This document shows, piece by piece, positions 1-8,817 of a DNA stretch of 64,000 nt (positions are counted from its first letter, which is position 1; every line of letters starts with the position of its first letter). The position numbers and the translations under genes were made by a program. The notes under the pieces are model-generated. The model saw only the letters and a list, made by a program, of their open reading frames with translations, ran no database searches and was not told the origin of the DNA. This DNA comes from an uncultured Brachyspira sp. (GTDB lineage Bacteria > Spirochaetota > Brachyspiria > Brachyspirales > Brachyspiraceae). The stretch is from positions 1-64,000 of the forward strand of contig NZ_CAJUPR010000011.1 in NCBI RefSeq assembly GCF_910588665.1. Reading direction: 5' to 3'.

Positions 1-617
1 AGTTTGCGGCGCTCTGCGTCGATTAGTTCATCGGCGGTGGTGAGGAAGGAGGCGATTTTTTGTTGTTCTTCTAATGTTGGAGGCAAAATAATAGGCATAT
101 CCCATAAATGTTTTATATCAAAATTTAAAGAACCATGAGCACGACCCCCTATTTCAATATATTTTCTTAACCAATAACCATGATAATTATTATAAAAAAG
201 ATAATTTAAAATATTAGGATAATAGTTTTTATCAGTAATTCTAAAACAAATAAAAATACTATTTGGAACAGCTGCAATATCGTAATCATTAAGCATAGAT
301 ATAAAACCTTCAGGAAATTGTTTTGTAGCACTTTTATTGTAAGCAAAATCATATTTTCTAATTACAATATAATTTTTATACGAATCTCCCGCTATTTCTT
401 TTCCGAATTTTTCTGTTTGAGGTATTAAGCCCAAACCAGATATAACACTCATAGAAATATATTTATTTTTTCCTGCTTTTTCTTTAATCATTGATGATAT
501 TTCACCTAAATTAGTAATATTCCAGCTCGGAGAATTTTTAAACTCTGGAAATCTTAAAGCGGGTATATTAATGCATAAAGATTTTTTACTGCTATTTTTA
601 ATATTATCAATCTTCAT
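1..617 (-). CDS. hsdS: Type I restriction-modification specificity subunit HsdS (partial, runs off left edge)
   Basis: The frame is open from an ATG at 617 to the window edge (about 205 codons). It opens with a PALRFPEFK-type segment followed by a tryptophan, as in HsdS target-recognition domains. It reaches a conserved helix start (LEEQQKIASFL, then DELIDAERRK) that normally links the two recognition domains, so about one half of the protein is visible. HsdS chooses the DNA sequence bound by the HsdR/HsdM complex. The start codon lies inside the last codons of hsdR (11-base overlap), so the two are translationally coupled. No hsdM is visible; it may lie beyond the left edge. The last 60 or so bases are strikingly GC-rich compared with the rest of the gene. 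Confidence 0.85.
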   Translation of the reverse strand, partial: MKIDNIKNSSKKSLCINIPALRFPEFKNSPSWNITNLGEISSMIKEKAGKNKYISMSVISGLGLIPQTEKFGKEIAGDSYKNYIVIRKYDFAYNKSATKQFPEGFISMLNDYDIAAVPNSIFICFRITDKNYYPNILNYLFYNNYHGYWLRKYIEIGGRAHGSLNFDIKHLWDMPIILPPTLEEQQKIASFLTTADELIDAERRK

Positions 618-3588
618 AAGAGCTTAAGTTCCTGATATTATTATCTTTTGAAAGTTTTTTTAAAATAGGGATAGTATCTTTCATCAAAGCTCTTTTTTTA
701 TCCGATCTTTCAATCCAGCTCAAATCAGGCATATCTACTAAATTTTCAAGCAAATCATTATCTAAAACGAGCCAGTCAGCAGTCTGATACACAAATGATT
801 TAAGCTTTTCTTCGTCTGCTCCATGTTTCTGCGCAATTCTGATTATTTCTCTGTCGTTTTTTTCTTTTTTAAACTTTTCATAATTCTGCTTTACCTCTTC
901 TTCTGTTAAGGCTCTATCCGTAGGAAGCTGTTTTATATAATCAATCATGTCTTCCCTTTCTTCAATCATGTTAGATGAAGATGAAAGAATTTTTATTATA
1001 TATTCTTTAGTAACATAAGATTTTCTTTTTTTTGGATTTTTATTAGTGATTCTTGATATTAAAGACATTATATAATCATAATCTATAATATCGGAAGCAA
1101 AAAGTATATACTCAAAATCGGTTTGCTCAATATCTTCTTTATTATTTTTCTTATTATTTACATCTTTAAGATTAAACCTCTTTATATTTTCTGCTATATC
1201 AATATATACGCCTGAAAATCTTCTTAAATTATCTTCAGACATAGCCTCTTCTATTTTTTTAATGTCTTCCTCCGATATTTCGGCATACTGCTCAAGCCTG
1301 TTTATGCTGGCTTTTACCTTTTTAAATGCATTAATAAACTCTATCTGGGCATTTTCTCCCTTCAAATTATACACTTCTTGAGGTTCGCACTTAAGTCCGT
1401 ACTTCTCCATAGTTTTTTTGAGATTATCAACAGCGAGACAATACTCTTCAGCTTCTTCCGATGAAGATTTGGCAATCCATATTTTTCTTGCCTCCTCAAT
1501 GCCTGCCTTACCTGAAAAAAGAGCTATAGCCTCATCAACCGCATTTTTCTGACTTCTGAAATCAAGTATATTTCCGTAAGGCTTTGAAGAGTTAAGAATT
1601 CTATTAGTTCTTGAAAATGCCTGTATTAATCCATGATACTTTAAGTTTTTATCAACATATATTGTATTAAGATATTTTGAATCAAATCCCGTTAAAAGCA
1701 TATCCACCACAATAGTAATATCTATTTTATTTTTATGCTGAAAATCTTTATTTGCATAGCGCTGATTTTTAATTCTCTCCTGCATATCTCTGTAATATAA
1801 ATCAAAATTGCTTATATCATGATTGGTATTATACTGTTTATTATAATCTTTTATAATATTTTTAAGGGCTTCTTTCTTTTTTTCGGGTTCTATTTTATTA
1901 TCTTCTTTTTCATTTATAAGATCCTCCTGAAGCTGCTGAACATCTCTATTGCCTTCAGAGGGGGGAGAAAAAACGCATGATATATTTAAAGGCTCAAAAT
2001 CTTCGTCTTCTTCTTCAGATTGCTTCTGCTTAAATATTTTATAATATTCAATAGCATCATTTATAGAAGCTGCGGCAAAGAGTGCATTATATTTTCTATT
2101 AACGGTTACTTTATTATGGCTTTTCAAAATCTTTTTTACAATGGCAGTTTTATTTAAATAGTCATCTGCCAAGCCTGCATTATTAGGCTCAAGATACTGA
2201 ATATTAAAACGCAGAACATTATTATCATCAATAGCATTTGTAATAGTATATGAATGAAGTTCTTTTTCAAAAATATCTTCTGTAGTTGCATAATGTCCCA
2301 CAGTTCCGTTAATTTTTTTATAATTAGAATTCTGCTGAAAAATAGGCGTTCCCGTAAAACCGAAAAGCTGAGCCTTAGGAAAGAAACTCTTAATAGTTTT
2401 ATGATTTTCTCCGAACTGCGAGCGGTGGCATTCATCAAATATTATTGCAATTCTTTTATCTTTAAGAGATGATAAAAGCTTTTTATAGTTTTTCTTATTT
2501 GCCTTATTTTCATCAAGCGCCAATGATAATTTTTGTATTGTTGTTACTATTACTTTATTTTTTATATCGTCTGAAATAAGTCTTTTTACTAAACTTTCGG
2601 TATTTGTATTTTCTTCAACGCAGTTTTCCTGAAATCTGTTAAACTCTTCTCTTGTCTGCTTATCAAGATCTTTTCTATCAACAACAAAAAGACATTTTGC
2701 TATGCTTCTATTATCCTTTAATAATGTTGATGCTTTAAAAGATGTTAATGTTTTTCCGCTTCCTGTGGTATGCCAAATATATCCGTTTCCTCTGTTTTGT
2801 TCTATGCAGTCTATTATAGCTTTAACGGCATGTATTTGATAGTAGCGCATAAGTATTAATTTTTTTTCAGTTTCAACTAAAACTATATACTTGCTTATAA
2901 ACTCCCCAAGTACGCATTTTGATAAAAATGTATCTGCAAAATTATATAAATATGTTATTTTTTTATTGTCATGGTCTGCAAGCTGATGAATATCTGAAAA
3001 CTCTTCTTTAGCATCAAAATTAAAATGCCCGTTATTATTGTTTGCAAAATAATAGGTGCTGCTTTCATTGCTTACAATAAAAATCTGTATAAAGCATAAT
3101 AAAGAATTTGTAAATCCGTTGCCGGCATCTTTTTTATATCCTACTATCTGCTCCATAGCTCTTTTAGGAGAAATCTGAAGCGATTTTAATTCTATATGCA
3201 CAACAGGTATGCCGTTAATAAGTATTAAGCAGTCATAACGGCGATAGCTGTTTTCGGTATTTATACGAAACTGATTAATTACTTCATATTCATTTTTGCA
3301 CCAATCGGAAGTATTTACAAGGGTATAATCAAAAACTGTATCATCATCTCTTTTAAAATTATTAATATTTCTTAATGTCAAAGATGCTGAAAATACATCG
3401 GAAGTTATAATATTTTCTTTTAATCTTGAAAACTCATTATCGCTTAATTTTACTTTATTAAGATTTTCAAAATGATTTCTGAAATTTTGTTCAAGCGACA
3501 TTCTGTCTCTTATATCTTTTCTGTATGTATATTTTAACTCTGTAAGCTTATTAATAAAACATTGCTCTATCTCATTTTCATTTTTCAT
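607..3588 (-). CDS. hsdR: Type I restriction endonuclease subunit R (HsdR)
   Basis: This is the motor and nuclease subunit of a type I restriction system, 993 aa and full length for the family. The N-terminal nuclease core shows Asp119 and the E-x-K pair at 133-135 (HIELKS). The SF2 helicase follows with Walker A TTGSGKT (275-281), the DECH box (385-388), FTGTP (411-415) and the late QAFSRTNRI motif VI. The C-terminal half is charged and helical, as expected for the part that docks on the methylase core. It cuts unmodified DNA after ATP-driven translocation. It is followed directly by hsdS with an overlap. The upstream neighbour is a DegT aminotransferase, so hsdM is not next to it on this side. 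Confidence 0.95.
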   Translation of the reverse strand: MKNENEIEQCFINKLTELKYTYRKDIRDRMSLEQNFRNHFENLNKVKLSDNEFSRLKENIITSDVFSASLTLRNINNFKRDDDTVFDYTLVNTSDWCKNEYEVINQFRINTENSYRRYDCLILINGIPVVHIELKSLQISPKRAMEQIVGYKKDAGNGFTNSLLCFIQIFIVSNESSTYYFANNNNGHFNFDAKEEFSDIHQLADHDNKKITYLYNFADTFLSKCVLGEFISKYIVLVETEKKLILMRYYQIHAVKAIIDCIEQNRGNGYIWHTTGSGKTLTSFKASTLLKDNRSIAKCLFVVDRKDLDKQTREEFNRFQENCVEENTNTESLVKRLISDDIKNKVIVTTIQKLSLALDENKANKKNYKKLLSSLKDKRIAIIFDECHRSQFGENHKTIKSFFPKAQLFGFTGTPIFQQNSNYKKINGTVGHYATTEDIFEKELHSYTITNAIDDNNVLRFNIQYLEPNNAGLADDYLNKTAIVKKILKSHNKVTVNRKYNALFAAASINDAIEYYKIFKQKQSEEEDEDFEPLNISCVFSPPSEGNRDVQQLQEDLINEKEDNKIEPEKKKEALKNIIKDYNKQYNTNHDISNFDLYYRDMQERIKNQRYANKDFQHKNKIDITIVVDMLLTGFDSKYLNTIYVDKNLKYHGLIQAFSRTNRILNSSKPYGNILDFRSQKNAVDEAIALFSGKAGIEEARKIWIAKSSSEEAEEYCLAVDNLKKTMEKYGLKCEPQEVYNLKGENAQIEFINAFKKVKASINRLEQYAEISEEDIKKIEEAMSEDNLRRFSGVYIDIAENIKRFNLKDVNNKKNNKEDIEQTDFEYILFASDIIDYDYIMSLISRITNKNPKKRKSYVTKEYIIKILSSSSNMIEEREDMIDYIKQLPTDRALTEEEVKQNYEKFKKEKNDREIIRIAQKHGADEEKLKSFVYQTADWLVLDNDLLENLVDMPDLSWIERSDKKRALMKDTIPILKKLSKDNNIRNLSSYED

Positions 3589-3639
3589 ATTATAATGCCT
3601 TTTTATTTTTGATAAATACCGATTATAATTAAATAATAA

Positions 3640-4758
3640 TTACTGTTTTTTTAAAACATTTCTTAAAGCTTCTATAACAATATCCTGTTCCTCTCTAAGA
3701 ATATCATTGTCTATAGGCAGGGCTATATTATGTTTTGAAGCATACTCAGATACAGGCATATCTCCTTCTTTATAGCCAAGCTTAGACAATGCAGGAGCTA
3801 AATGTATAGGGTGAGGATAATAAAGAGCTGTAGGAACTCCCAATTCATTTAATTTATTTCTGATTTCATCTCTATTATTTTCCACTTGTATAACATACTG
3901 AGCATAAACGCTTGTATTATATTCTGCTATCTCAGGAGTTTTCACAATATCTTTTAATTGCTCGCTGTAATATTCCGCCGCTTTTCTTCTATGCTCCATA
4001 TCATCATCAAATCCTTTAAACTTTTCTAAAAGTATTCCAGCCTGCATATTATCCAATCTTCCTGTTGTTCCTAGTTTTACATGTATCATACCGCCTTCAT
4101 CTCCATGATGACGAAGCTGCTTAAGATTATTATAAAGCTTCTCATTATTAGTAAATACCATTCCGCCGTCTCCGAAACAGCCCAAAGGCTTAGCAGGAAA
4201 AAATGATGTAACTGCAATATCGCCCAATTTCCCAGAGCATGACTTAATATTATTATAACTTGCACCGAAAGACTGACAGGCATCTTCTATAACAAAAATA
4301 TTATTTTTTTCGGCAATATCAAGTATGGCATTATAATCTGCGCATTGTCCGAATAAATTAACAGGTATAATTGCTGCTGTATTTTTATTTATAAGACTTT
4401 CAAGTTTTTTTATGTCCATATTAAAATATTTATCTATATCGCATACTTTTACTTTCATACCCAAAAATGCAGGAGCTTCGGCAGTTGAAAAAAATGTCAT
4501 AGCAGGAACTATAATTTCTTTTTCAGAATGATCCTCTCCTGCATCAAATCCTAATGCTAAAAGAGAAAGCACCAATCCCACATGTCCAGAAGAAACACCA
4601 ACAGCATATTTTACTCCGGTATAGTCTGACAATTCTTTTTCCAATGCATCTAATTCTTCGCCGAATATAAACTGACTTCTTTCTATAACAGAAGATATTT
4701 TTTTATTAATAGCTTCTTTTCTCTTTTCATATCCTCTGTAAAGATTCATATATTTCAT
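3640..4758 (-). CDS. DegT/DnrJ/EryC1/StrS-family sugar aminotransferase
   Basis: This is a 372-aa PLP-dependent aminotransferase of the family that puts amino groups on nucleotide keto-sugars for surface polysaccharides. The PLP lysine is Lys190 in TSFFPAKPLG, Asp159 (VIEDA) contacts the pyridine nitrogen, and the SSGHVGL loop near 56-62 fits the phosphate site. It starts at ATG 4758 with an AAAGGA ribosome site 7 bases upstream. A good promoter (TTGACA, 17-base spacer, TACAAT) lies just upstream on the minus strand, back to back with the promoter of the next, divergent gene. No other nucleotide-sugar genes sit beside it, so the sugar made cannot be named. Confidence 0.88.
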   Translation of the reverse strand: MKYMNLYRGYEKRKEAINKKISSVIERSQFIFGEELDALEKELSDYTGVKYAVGVSSGHVGLVLSLLALGFDAGEDHSEKEIIVPAMTFFSTAEAPAFLGMKVKVCDIDKYFNMDIKKLESLINKNTAAIIPVNLFGQCADYNAILDIAEKNNIFVIEDACQSFGASYNNIKSCSGKLGDIAVTSFFPAKPLGCFGDGGMVFTNNEKLYNNLKQLRHHGDEGGMIHVKLGTTGRLDNMQAGILLEKFKGFDDDMEHRRKAAEYYSEQLKDIVKTPEIAEYNTSVYAQYVIQVENNRDEIRNKLNELGVPTALYYPHPIHLAPALSKLGYKEGDMPVSEYASKHNIALPIDNDILREEQDIVIEALRNVLKKQ

Positions 4759-4790
4759 AATTAATCCTTTATTTTATATGTATTGTTGCA

Positions 4791-4819
4791 ATTGTATTAA
4801 AAATAGTAATTAATGTCAA
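4791..4819 (-). promoter_or_regulatory. Promoter of the DegT-family gene
   Basis: On the minus strand, -35 TTGACA lies at 4814-4819 and -10 TACAAT at 4791-4796, with a 17-base spacer. It is divergent from the promoter at 4842-4869, and only 22 bases separate the two -35 boxes, so one bound regulator could affect both. Confidence 0.65.
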
Positions 4820-4841
4820 TATTTTTACATAATTAAAAAAC

Positions 4842-4869
4842 TTGACAACAGTGCTTATTTTTATATACT
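4842..4869 (+). promoter_or_regulatory. Promoter of the RsbW-like ATPase gene
   Basis: -35 TTGACA (4842-4847), a 16-base spacer and -10 TATACT (4864-4869). The TTG of the -35 box is in frame with the gene downstream and could be mistaken for a start codon. The promoter fit argues that translation starts further down. Confidence 0.65.
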
Positions 4870-4928
4870 TTATTACTATAATAAGTTATAGTAATATTGT
4901 CAGAGCCGTATTTAAGAATATTGTACAA

Positions 4929-5336
4929 ATGATAATGAAAAATTTTAACATAAAAATACCTAGTGATAAATTATTAATATCAAAAGTTTCAAGCGATTTT
5001 TCTGATTTTTTACATTCAAATGAAATAAAAAAATTAGACGCATTTCAAATAGCTTTTGAAGAAGCTTTAACCAATTCAATAGTTCATGGAAATAAAAACA
5101 ATCCTGATAAAAATGTGCATATATATTCATATATTGGTGATAAATCAATAAAGGTAATAATAGAAGATGAGGGTGAAGGTTTTGATTACTGCTTGGCTAT
5201 TATAGGATTAACCGAATCTCAGGATAATATATATAAAAATAACGGAAGAGGAATATTTTTAATATCATTATATACAGATGATTTCTACTTTGAAGATAAC
5301 GGAAGAAAAATAGTAATGCTTAAGAATATAAATTGA
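4929..5336 (+). CDS. Anti-sigma-factor-type ATPase (RsbW/SpoIIAB-like)
   Basis: This is a single GHKL/HATPase_c_2 domain of about 135 aa. The N box is EEALTNSIVHGN, the G1 box DEGEGFD and the G2 region NGRGIFLI. Proteins of this kind bind and phosphorylate anti-anti-sigma (STAS) proteins or hold sigma factors, so it probably belongs to a partner-switching circuit. Neither partner is in the window. The start is set at ATG 4929 (ATG 4935 is also possible). The frame can be extended upstream to a TTG at 4842, but that TTG is part of a well-formed -35 box. The gene converges on the Nudix-histidine kinase gene with about 20 bases between them. Confidence 0.82.
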   Translation: MIMKNFNIKIPSDKLLISKVSSDFSDFLHSNEIKKLDAFQIAFEEALTNSIVHGNKNNPDKNVHIYSYIGDKSIKVIIEDEGEGFDYCLAIIGLTESQDNIYKNNGRGIFLISLYTDDFYFEDNGRKIVMLKNIN

Positions 5337-5356
5337 TTATAATAAAAAATATAACT

Positions 5357-6910
5357 TTAATTTTTACAGGGTATTCCGAAAGGCATTCTTAATTTTACTA
5401 TAGTGCCAGCTCCTTCCGAACTGTCTATTGAAATAGTTCCCTGCATAGTATCAAGCAAATCTTTTACAACCGATAATCCGATACCTATTCCGCCGTATTC
5501 TCTTTCGAATCTTGAATCGGCTTGATAAAAAGGTATAAATATTTTTTTTAATTTGCTTGATTTAATGCCTTTTCCTGTATCTTTTACGGTTATTTCTATC
5601 TCATTAGGTATTATATTTTTCATAGTATGATAATTAAATAAATCAGGAGAGAAATCCAATTCTTTTTTTTCTATTGTATCAAGAGTTCTTACATTTATTG
5701 ATATAGTTCCTAATTTTGTAAATTTAAAAGCATTTGATATTATGCCCTCCATTATAAGCCTGAATCTTTCATGATATCCTATCAATATATTGCAGTTTTT
5801 TTCTATGTTTATATCCAAATCTATGTTTTTAGGGTAAATGAATTTATATCCGTCTATTATAATATTAAGCTCCTCTTCAACATTAAACTCAGATACATAT
5901 TTTGAAGCCTCATAATCTTTAAGCGCTATTTGTATAAGATTATTATTAGTATCATAAAGTTTCTTAATACTTCTTGATATTATATTAAAAGATTCCTCTC
6001 TTTTTTCCTCAGTCATATTATTTTTTTTAAGCAGATTAATATATCCTATAATCTCAGTAAAAGGATGTCTTAATTCATGAGAAACTGTTGCTTTAAACTC
6101 TCTGATTAATTTATTATAATGCTCTGCGCTTTTTTTAAGAGAGTTAATTTCATTAAAAAGAGAGTGAAGCCTTTTCTGAAGCACAAGATTATAATTCTTC
6201 TGATGTTCATAAAGTATTGAAAAATAAAGTCTGTAAAGACCTATTTCAGTTCCCGCATTTTTAATAATGCCTTCTTTGCACCATCTCATAGCTTTATCAA
6301 AAGGAATCAAAAAAGATTCTATTGTCTCCTCCATAACGGATCCGTCTGTCTTTATTTCTCTTTTAGCCTCCAATCCTGTTATATCGCAGGTGGCAATATT
6401 TATTCTCTCCGTAATAATACCTGAAGAACTGTAATATTTATGCCCCAAAACATTTATATTTTTTAAATCAGCATTATATCCCGTCTCTTCCTCAAGTTCT
6501 CTTTTAGCGCATTTTTTTATACCCTGATTAGGATTTTTATCGTTTATCTCATCTTCTTCAAGCATTCCCGCAGGAAACTCTAAGAAATTCATAATATGTT
6601 CATCAATCTCTTTAGTATTTTTGCCCGTCATTATTTTTTCTCTGTAATAAACAACGGGTCTGAAATTGCTTATCATAAGTACATATATTTGATTGTCTAT
6701 ATAAGTATAAGGTACTATAATAACTGCATCTCTTCCTTTTCTGTTAATTATATCGCAGCTGTATTCATGAGAAAATGAACCATCATCATACTCATTTACA
6801 GCAATGAATCTTTCTAAACTTACAAATCCTGTATCTAATTTTAAGGGCGGAGATTTATGGAAATATTTAGTATCTTTTACCTTCTTTATTCTTTTATCAT
6901 TATAAGACAT
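5357..6910 (-). CDS. Nudix hydrolase-histidine kinase fusion protein
   Basis: This 517-aa soluble protein joins two domains that are not usually linked. Residues about 55-220 form a Nudix domain of the ADP-ribose-pyrophosphatase type. Its Nudix box starts at Gly115 and ends RELEEETGY (137-145), with about eight extra residues inside the box. A coiled linker (235-275) leads to a histidine kinase core: H box with His278 in TVSHELRHP, Asn393 in the N box, G1 DTGKGI (444-449) and a G2 GIGIGLSV near 475. No membrane segment or signal peptide is seen, so it should act in the cytoplasm and may sense a nucleotide such as ADP-ribose. No response regulator lies nearby. The SD AAAGGG stands before ATG 6910. 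Confidence 0.85.
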   Translation of the reverse strand: MSYNDKRIKKVKDTKYFHKSPPLKLDTGFVSLERFIAVNEYDDGSFSHEYSCDIINRKGRDAVIIVPYTYIDNQIYVLMISNFRPVVYYREKIMTGKNTKEIDEHIMNFLEFPAGMLEEDEINDKNPNQGIKKCAKRELEEETGYNADLKNINVLGHKYYSSSGIITERINIATCDITGLEAKREIKTDGSVMEETIESFLIPFDKAMRWCKEGIIKNAGTEIGLYRLYFSILYEHQKNYNLVLQKRLHSLFNEINSLKKSAEHYNKLIREFKATVSHELRHPFTEIIGYINLLKKNNMTEEKREESFNIISRSIKKLYDTNNNLIQIALKDYEASKYVSEFNVEEELNIIIDGYKFIYPKNIDLDINIEKNCNILIGYHERFRLIMEGIISNAFKFTKLGTISINVRTLDTIEKKELDFSPDLFNYHTMKNIIPNEIEITVKDTGKGIKSSKLKKIFIPFYQADSRFEREYGGIGIGLSVVKDLLDTMQGTISIDSSEGAGTIVKLRMPFGIPCKN

Positions 6911-6949
6911 AAATCAAAACCCTTTAAAATTATTTATTACTGCTTTTAA

Positions 6950-7831
6950 TTATTTTAACATCTCTTTATCAACTAAATCATCAGCGGGCACATAATCATT
7001 TATAACCTGAGAGAATACCAAAGTATCAACAAATCCTCCTCTTTTTACAGATAAGAACAGATCATTATATTCATTTTCAGGCATTCCCAATTTTTTCATT
7101 GTAACGGCTTTATAAAATACAGCATCATTAGCAAATCTGGTTCTAGGATACTCTGTAATTATTCTGTCAAACAAACTAATAGCCTCATTCAATTGGGCTT
7201 CATCTGCAGAGTAAGTCTGATAAAGCATGCCGTTCCAAAGCAATGATAAAGGCTTGAATTTCTCTATAGAAGTTAAACCTTCAACTTTTTTAAAGCATTC
7301 ATCTGCCAAAGCTATATTTGATTTATTATCTTTAGAAAGAAAATAATGCACTATTCCTTTAAACTGATATAAATGTCCCAAATCAACATCGGGAGGCAGA
7401 TTATTAATATCTAATTTATTTATATAGTTCAAAGCCTGAGTATATTCCTTATTTGCTATCATAACCCTTATTTCTTTTATAATTAAAGGATCATCTTGAG
7501 AAGTCCAAGGACTATAGAAATTATATATAGTAGCTTTTAAAGGTCTTCTGGGTTTAACTGAAGTATATTCCGAAGCATTATTTACCTGATTATAATTAAA
7601 CTGATTATTATCAGTATTATTTGCATTATTATCAGTATTATTTGCATTATCCGATGATGAAGATATATCATTATTAATCTCAGCCACTACATCGCTGCCT
7701 GATGACTTTTTATATTCTTCTTCTATTTCGCTTATATAATCATCTTCCATGCTGCTTTTAGACTGTTTTGTGCATGACATTGAAAAAGTTAATAATAGAA
7801 CTATTAATATTACTAAAGACTTATTTATCAT
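6950..7831 (-). CDS. Lipoprotein with TPR-like helical repeats
   Basis: This is a probable exported lipoprotein of 293 aa. A hydrophobic signal ends in a lipobox (TFSMSC) followed by a polar, Asp/Ser/Asn-rich linker. The rest is helical and tetratricopeptide-like (the stretches YTQALNYINKL and AISLFDRIITEYP are typical), resembling outer-membrane assembly or cell-envelope scaffold lipoproteins. The longer frame begins at a TTG at 7843, but ATG 7831 is preferred because the GGAG lying between them is its ribosome site. The linker contains a short duplicated Asn-rich unit. Its exact role is unknown. It precedes the Nudix-kinase gene on the same strand with a 39-base gap. Confidence 0.75.
   Translation of the reverse strand: MINKSLVILIVLLLTFSMSCTKQSKSSMEDDYISEIEEEYKKSSGSDVVAEINNDISSSSDNANNTDNNANNTDNNQFNYNQVNNASEYTSVKPRRPLKATIYNFYSPWTSQDDPLIIKEIRVMIANKEYTQALNYINKLDINNLPPDVDLGHLYQFKGIVHYFLSKDNKSNIALADECFKKVEGLTSIEKFKPLSLLWNGMLYQTYSADEAQLNEAISLFDRIITEYPRTRFANDAVFYKAVTMKKLGMPENEYNDLFLSVKRGGFVDTLVFSQVINDYVPADDLVDKEMLK
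7607..7642 (-). repeat. 18-bp tandem repeat (2 copies) in the lipoprotein gene
   Basis: The unit ATTATCAGTATTATTTGC (plus strand) occurs twice back to back. Being 18 bp it keeps frame and encodes a duplicated six-residue Asn/Asp-rich unit in the linker behind the lipobox. Copy number could vary without breaking the gene. Confidence 0.85.
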
Positions 7832-7912
7832 TTTATGCTCCAAACTATTTTTATAGTACTTATTTTCGGAAACTCAAAAAAAATAGTTAGAATAAATAGT
7901 TGATATCATGCA

Positions 7913-8809
7913 TTATAATTCTCTGTTATTCTGCCAGTAATTATAGATTTTCTTCTCTGCATTTGCAAAATATCTGTCATAAGCCTTTTTGCAGTAATTA
8001 TCATTTTTAGTTTTTATTCCTGTGGGAGGATTTTCAAATTTATAAAGTCCATTAACCCTCCAAAAATCTAAAATCCCTATTCTTATAGCATCAACAGGAC
8101 ATCTGAATGAACAGCTGGTGCACATTACGCATTTATTTTTAAACTTTATATCTCCTTTATCATCATTATAAATATTATGAACTGGACATTTATTAATGCA
8201 TAAATTGCAGTGAGTGCAGATTTTTTTAACTTTAAATAAGCGTCCGTTAATTTTCATAGCAGGATGTTCTATTCTAAACAAAAATGCAATTAATCTTCCG
8301 AAAGGAAATTTATTCAGCAAATTTTCTCTGCCTTCTAAAACTTCCAAAGCATCTATTTTGCATAAAGCCTTAGCCGTTTTCCACATCTTAGAAGCAAACT
8401 CATCTGTATGTCTGAATATTATATTATAAGGCATTATATAATGATACTCATTAGTAAGCATATATCCTTTGGATTTAAGTTTTGCCGTTAAAGGCAATGA
8501 AGATATATTATTAATAGCAAGAGGTTCTCCTGATGTTTTTATAATAAAAAATTTTTTCTTTTCATTATCAAACTTGGGAAAAAGCTTTATTAAATTAAAA
8601 ATAGGATAAGGAGCATTAAAGCCATGTATAGGATAAGCTATGCCTGCATAATCATAATCTTTAATATCCGGCATATTATCAAAATTATCGCCCACATCAT
8701 AAATCAGAGTTTCAACACCCTTTTCTTCAAATATTTTTTTATATTCTGAGGCTGTTTTTTTAGTATTGCCTGTGCCTGAAAAACAATATATTACTGCTTT
8801 TTTATTCAT
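7913..8809 (-). CDS. EFR1-family flavodoxin/ferredoxin fusion protein
   Basis: The N-terminus is a flavodoxin-like domain (FSGTGNTKKTA, residues 10-20, is the FMN phosphate loop). The C-terminus carries two [4Fe-4S] motifs, Cys198/201/204/208 and Cys227/230/233/237. At 298 aa this matches the EFR1 group common in anaerobes. It should carry electrons in the cytoplasm; the partner is not known. It lies 8 bases downstream of the type II restriction nuclease gene and is followed by a 81-base gap, so the restriction pair may read into it although the functions are unrelated. Confidence 0.88.
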   Translation of the reverse strand: MNKKAVIYCFSGTGNTKKTASEYKKIFEEKGVETLIYDVGDNFDNMPDIKDYDYAGIAYPIHGFNAPYPIFNLIKLFPKFDNEKKKFFIIKTSGEPLAINNISSLPLTAKLKSKGYMLTNEYHYIMPYNIIFRHTDEFASKMWKTAKALCKIDALEVLEGRENLLNKFPFGRLIAFLFRIEHPAMKINGRLFKVKKICTHCNLCINKCPVHNIYNDDKGDIKFKNKCVMCTSCSFRCPVDAIRIGILDFWRVNGLYKFENPPTGIKTKNDNYCKKAYDRYFANAEKKIYNYWQNNREL

Positions 8810-8817
8810 ATATATTC

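Noticed and set aside
2154..2472. ORFs of 70-95 aa on both strands inside hsdR
   Set aside because: They are shadows of the well-supported hsdR frame with low-complexity translations and no family match; the same holds for the other internal ORFs across the window.
4842..4928. 29-residue N-terminal extension of the RsbW-like protein from a TTG start
   Set aside because: The TTG belongs to a TTGACA -35 box with a TATACT -10 inside the extension, so this part is upstream of or at the transcription start.
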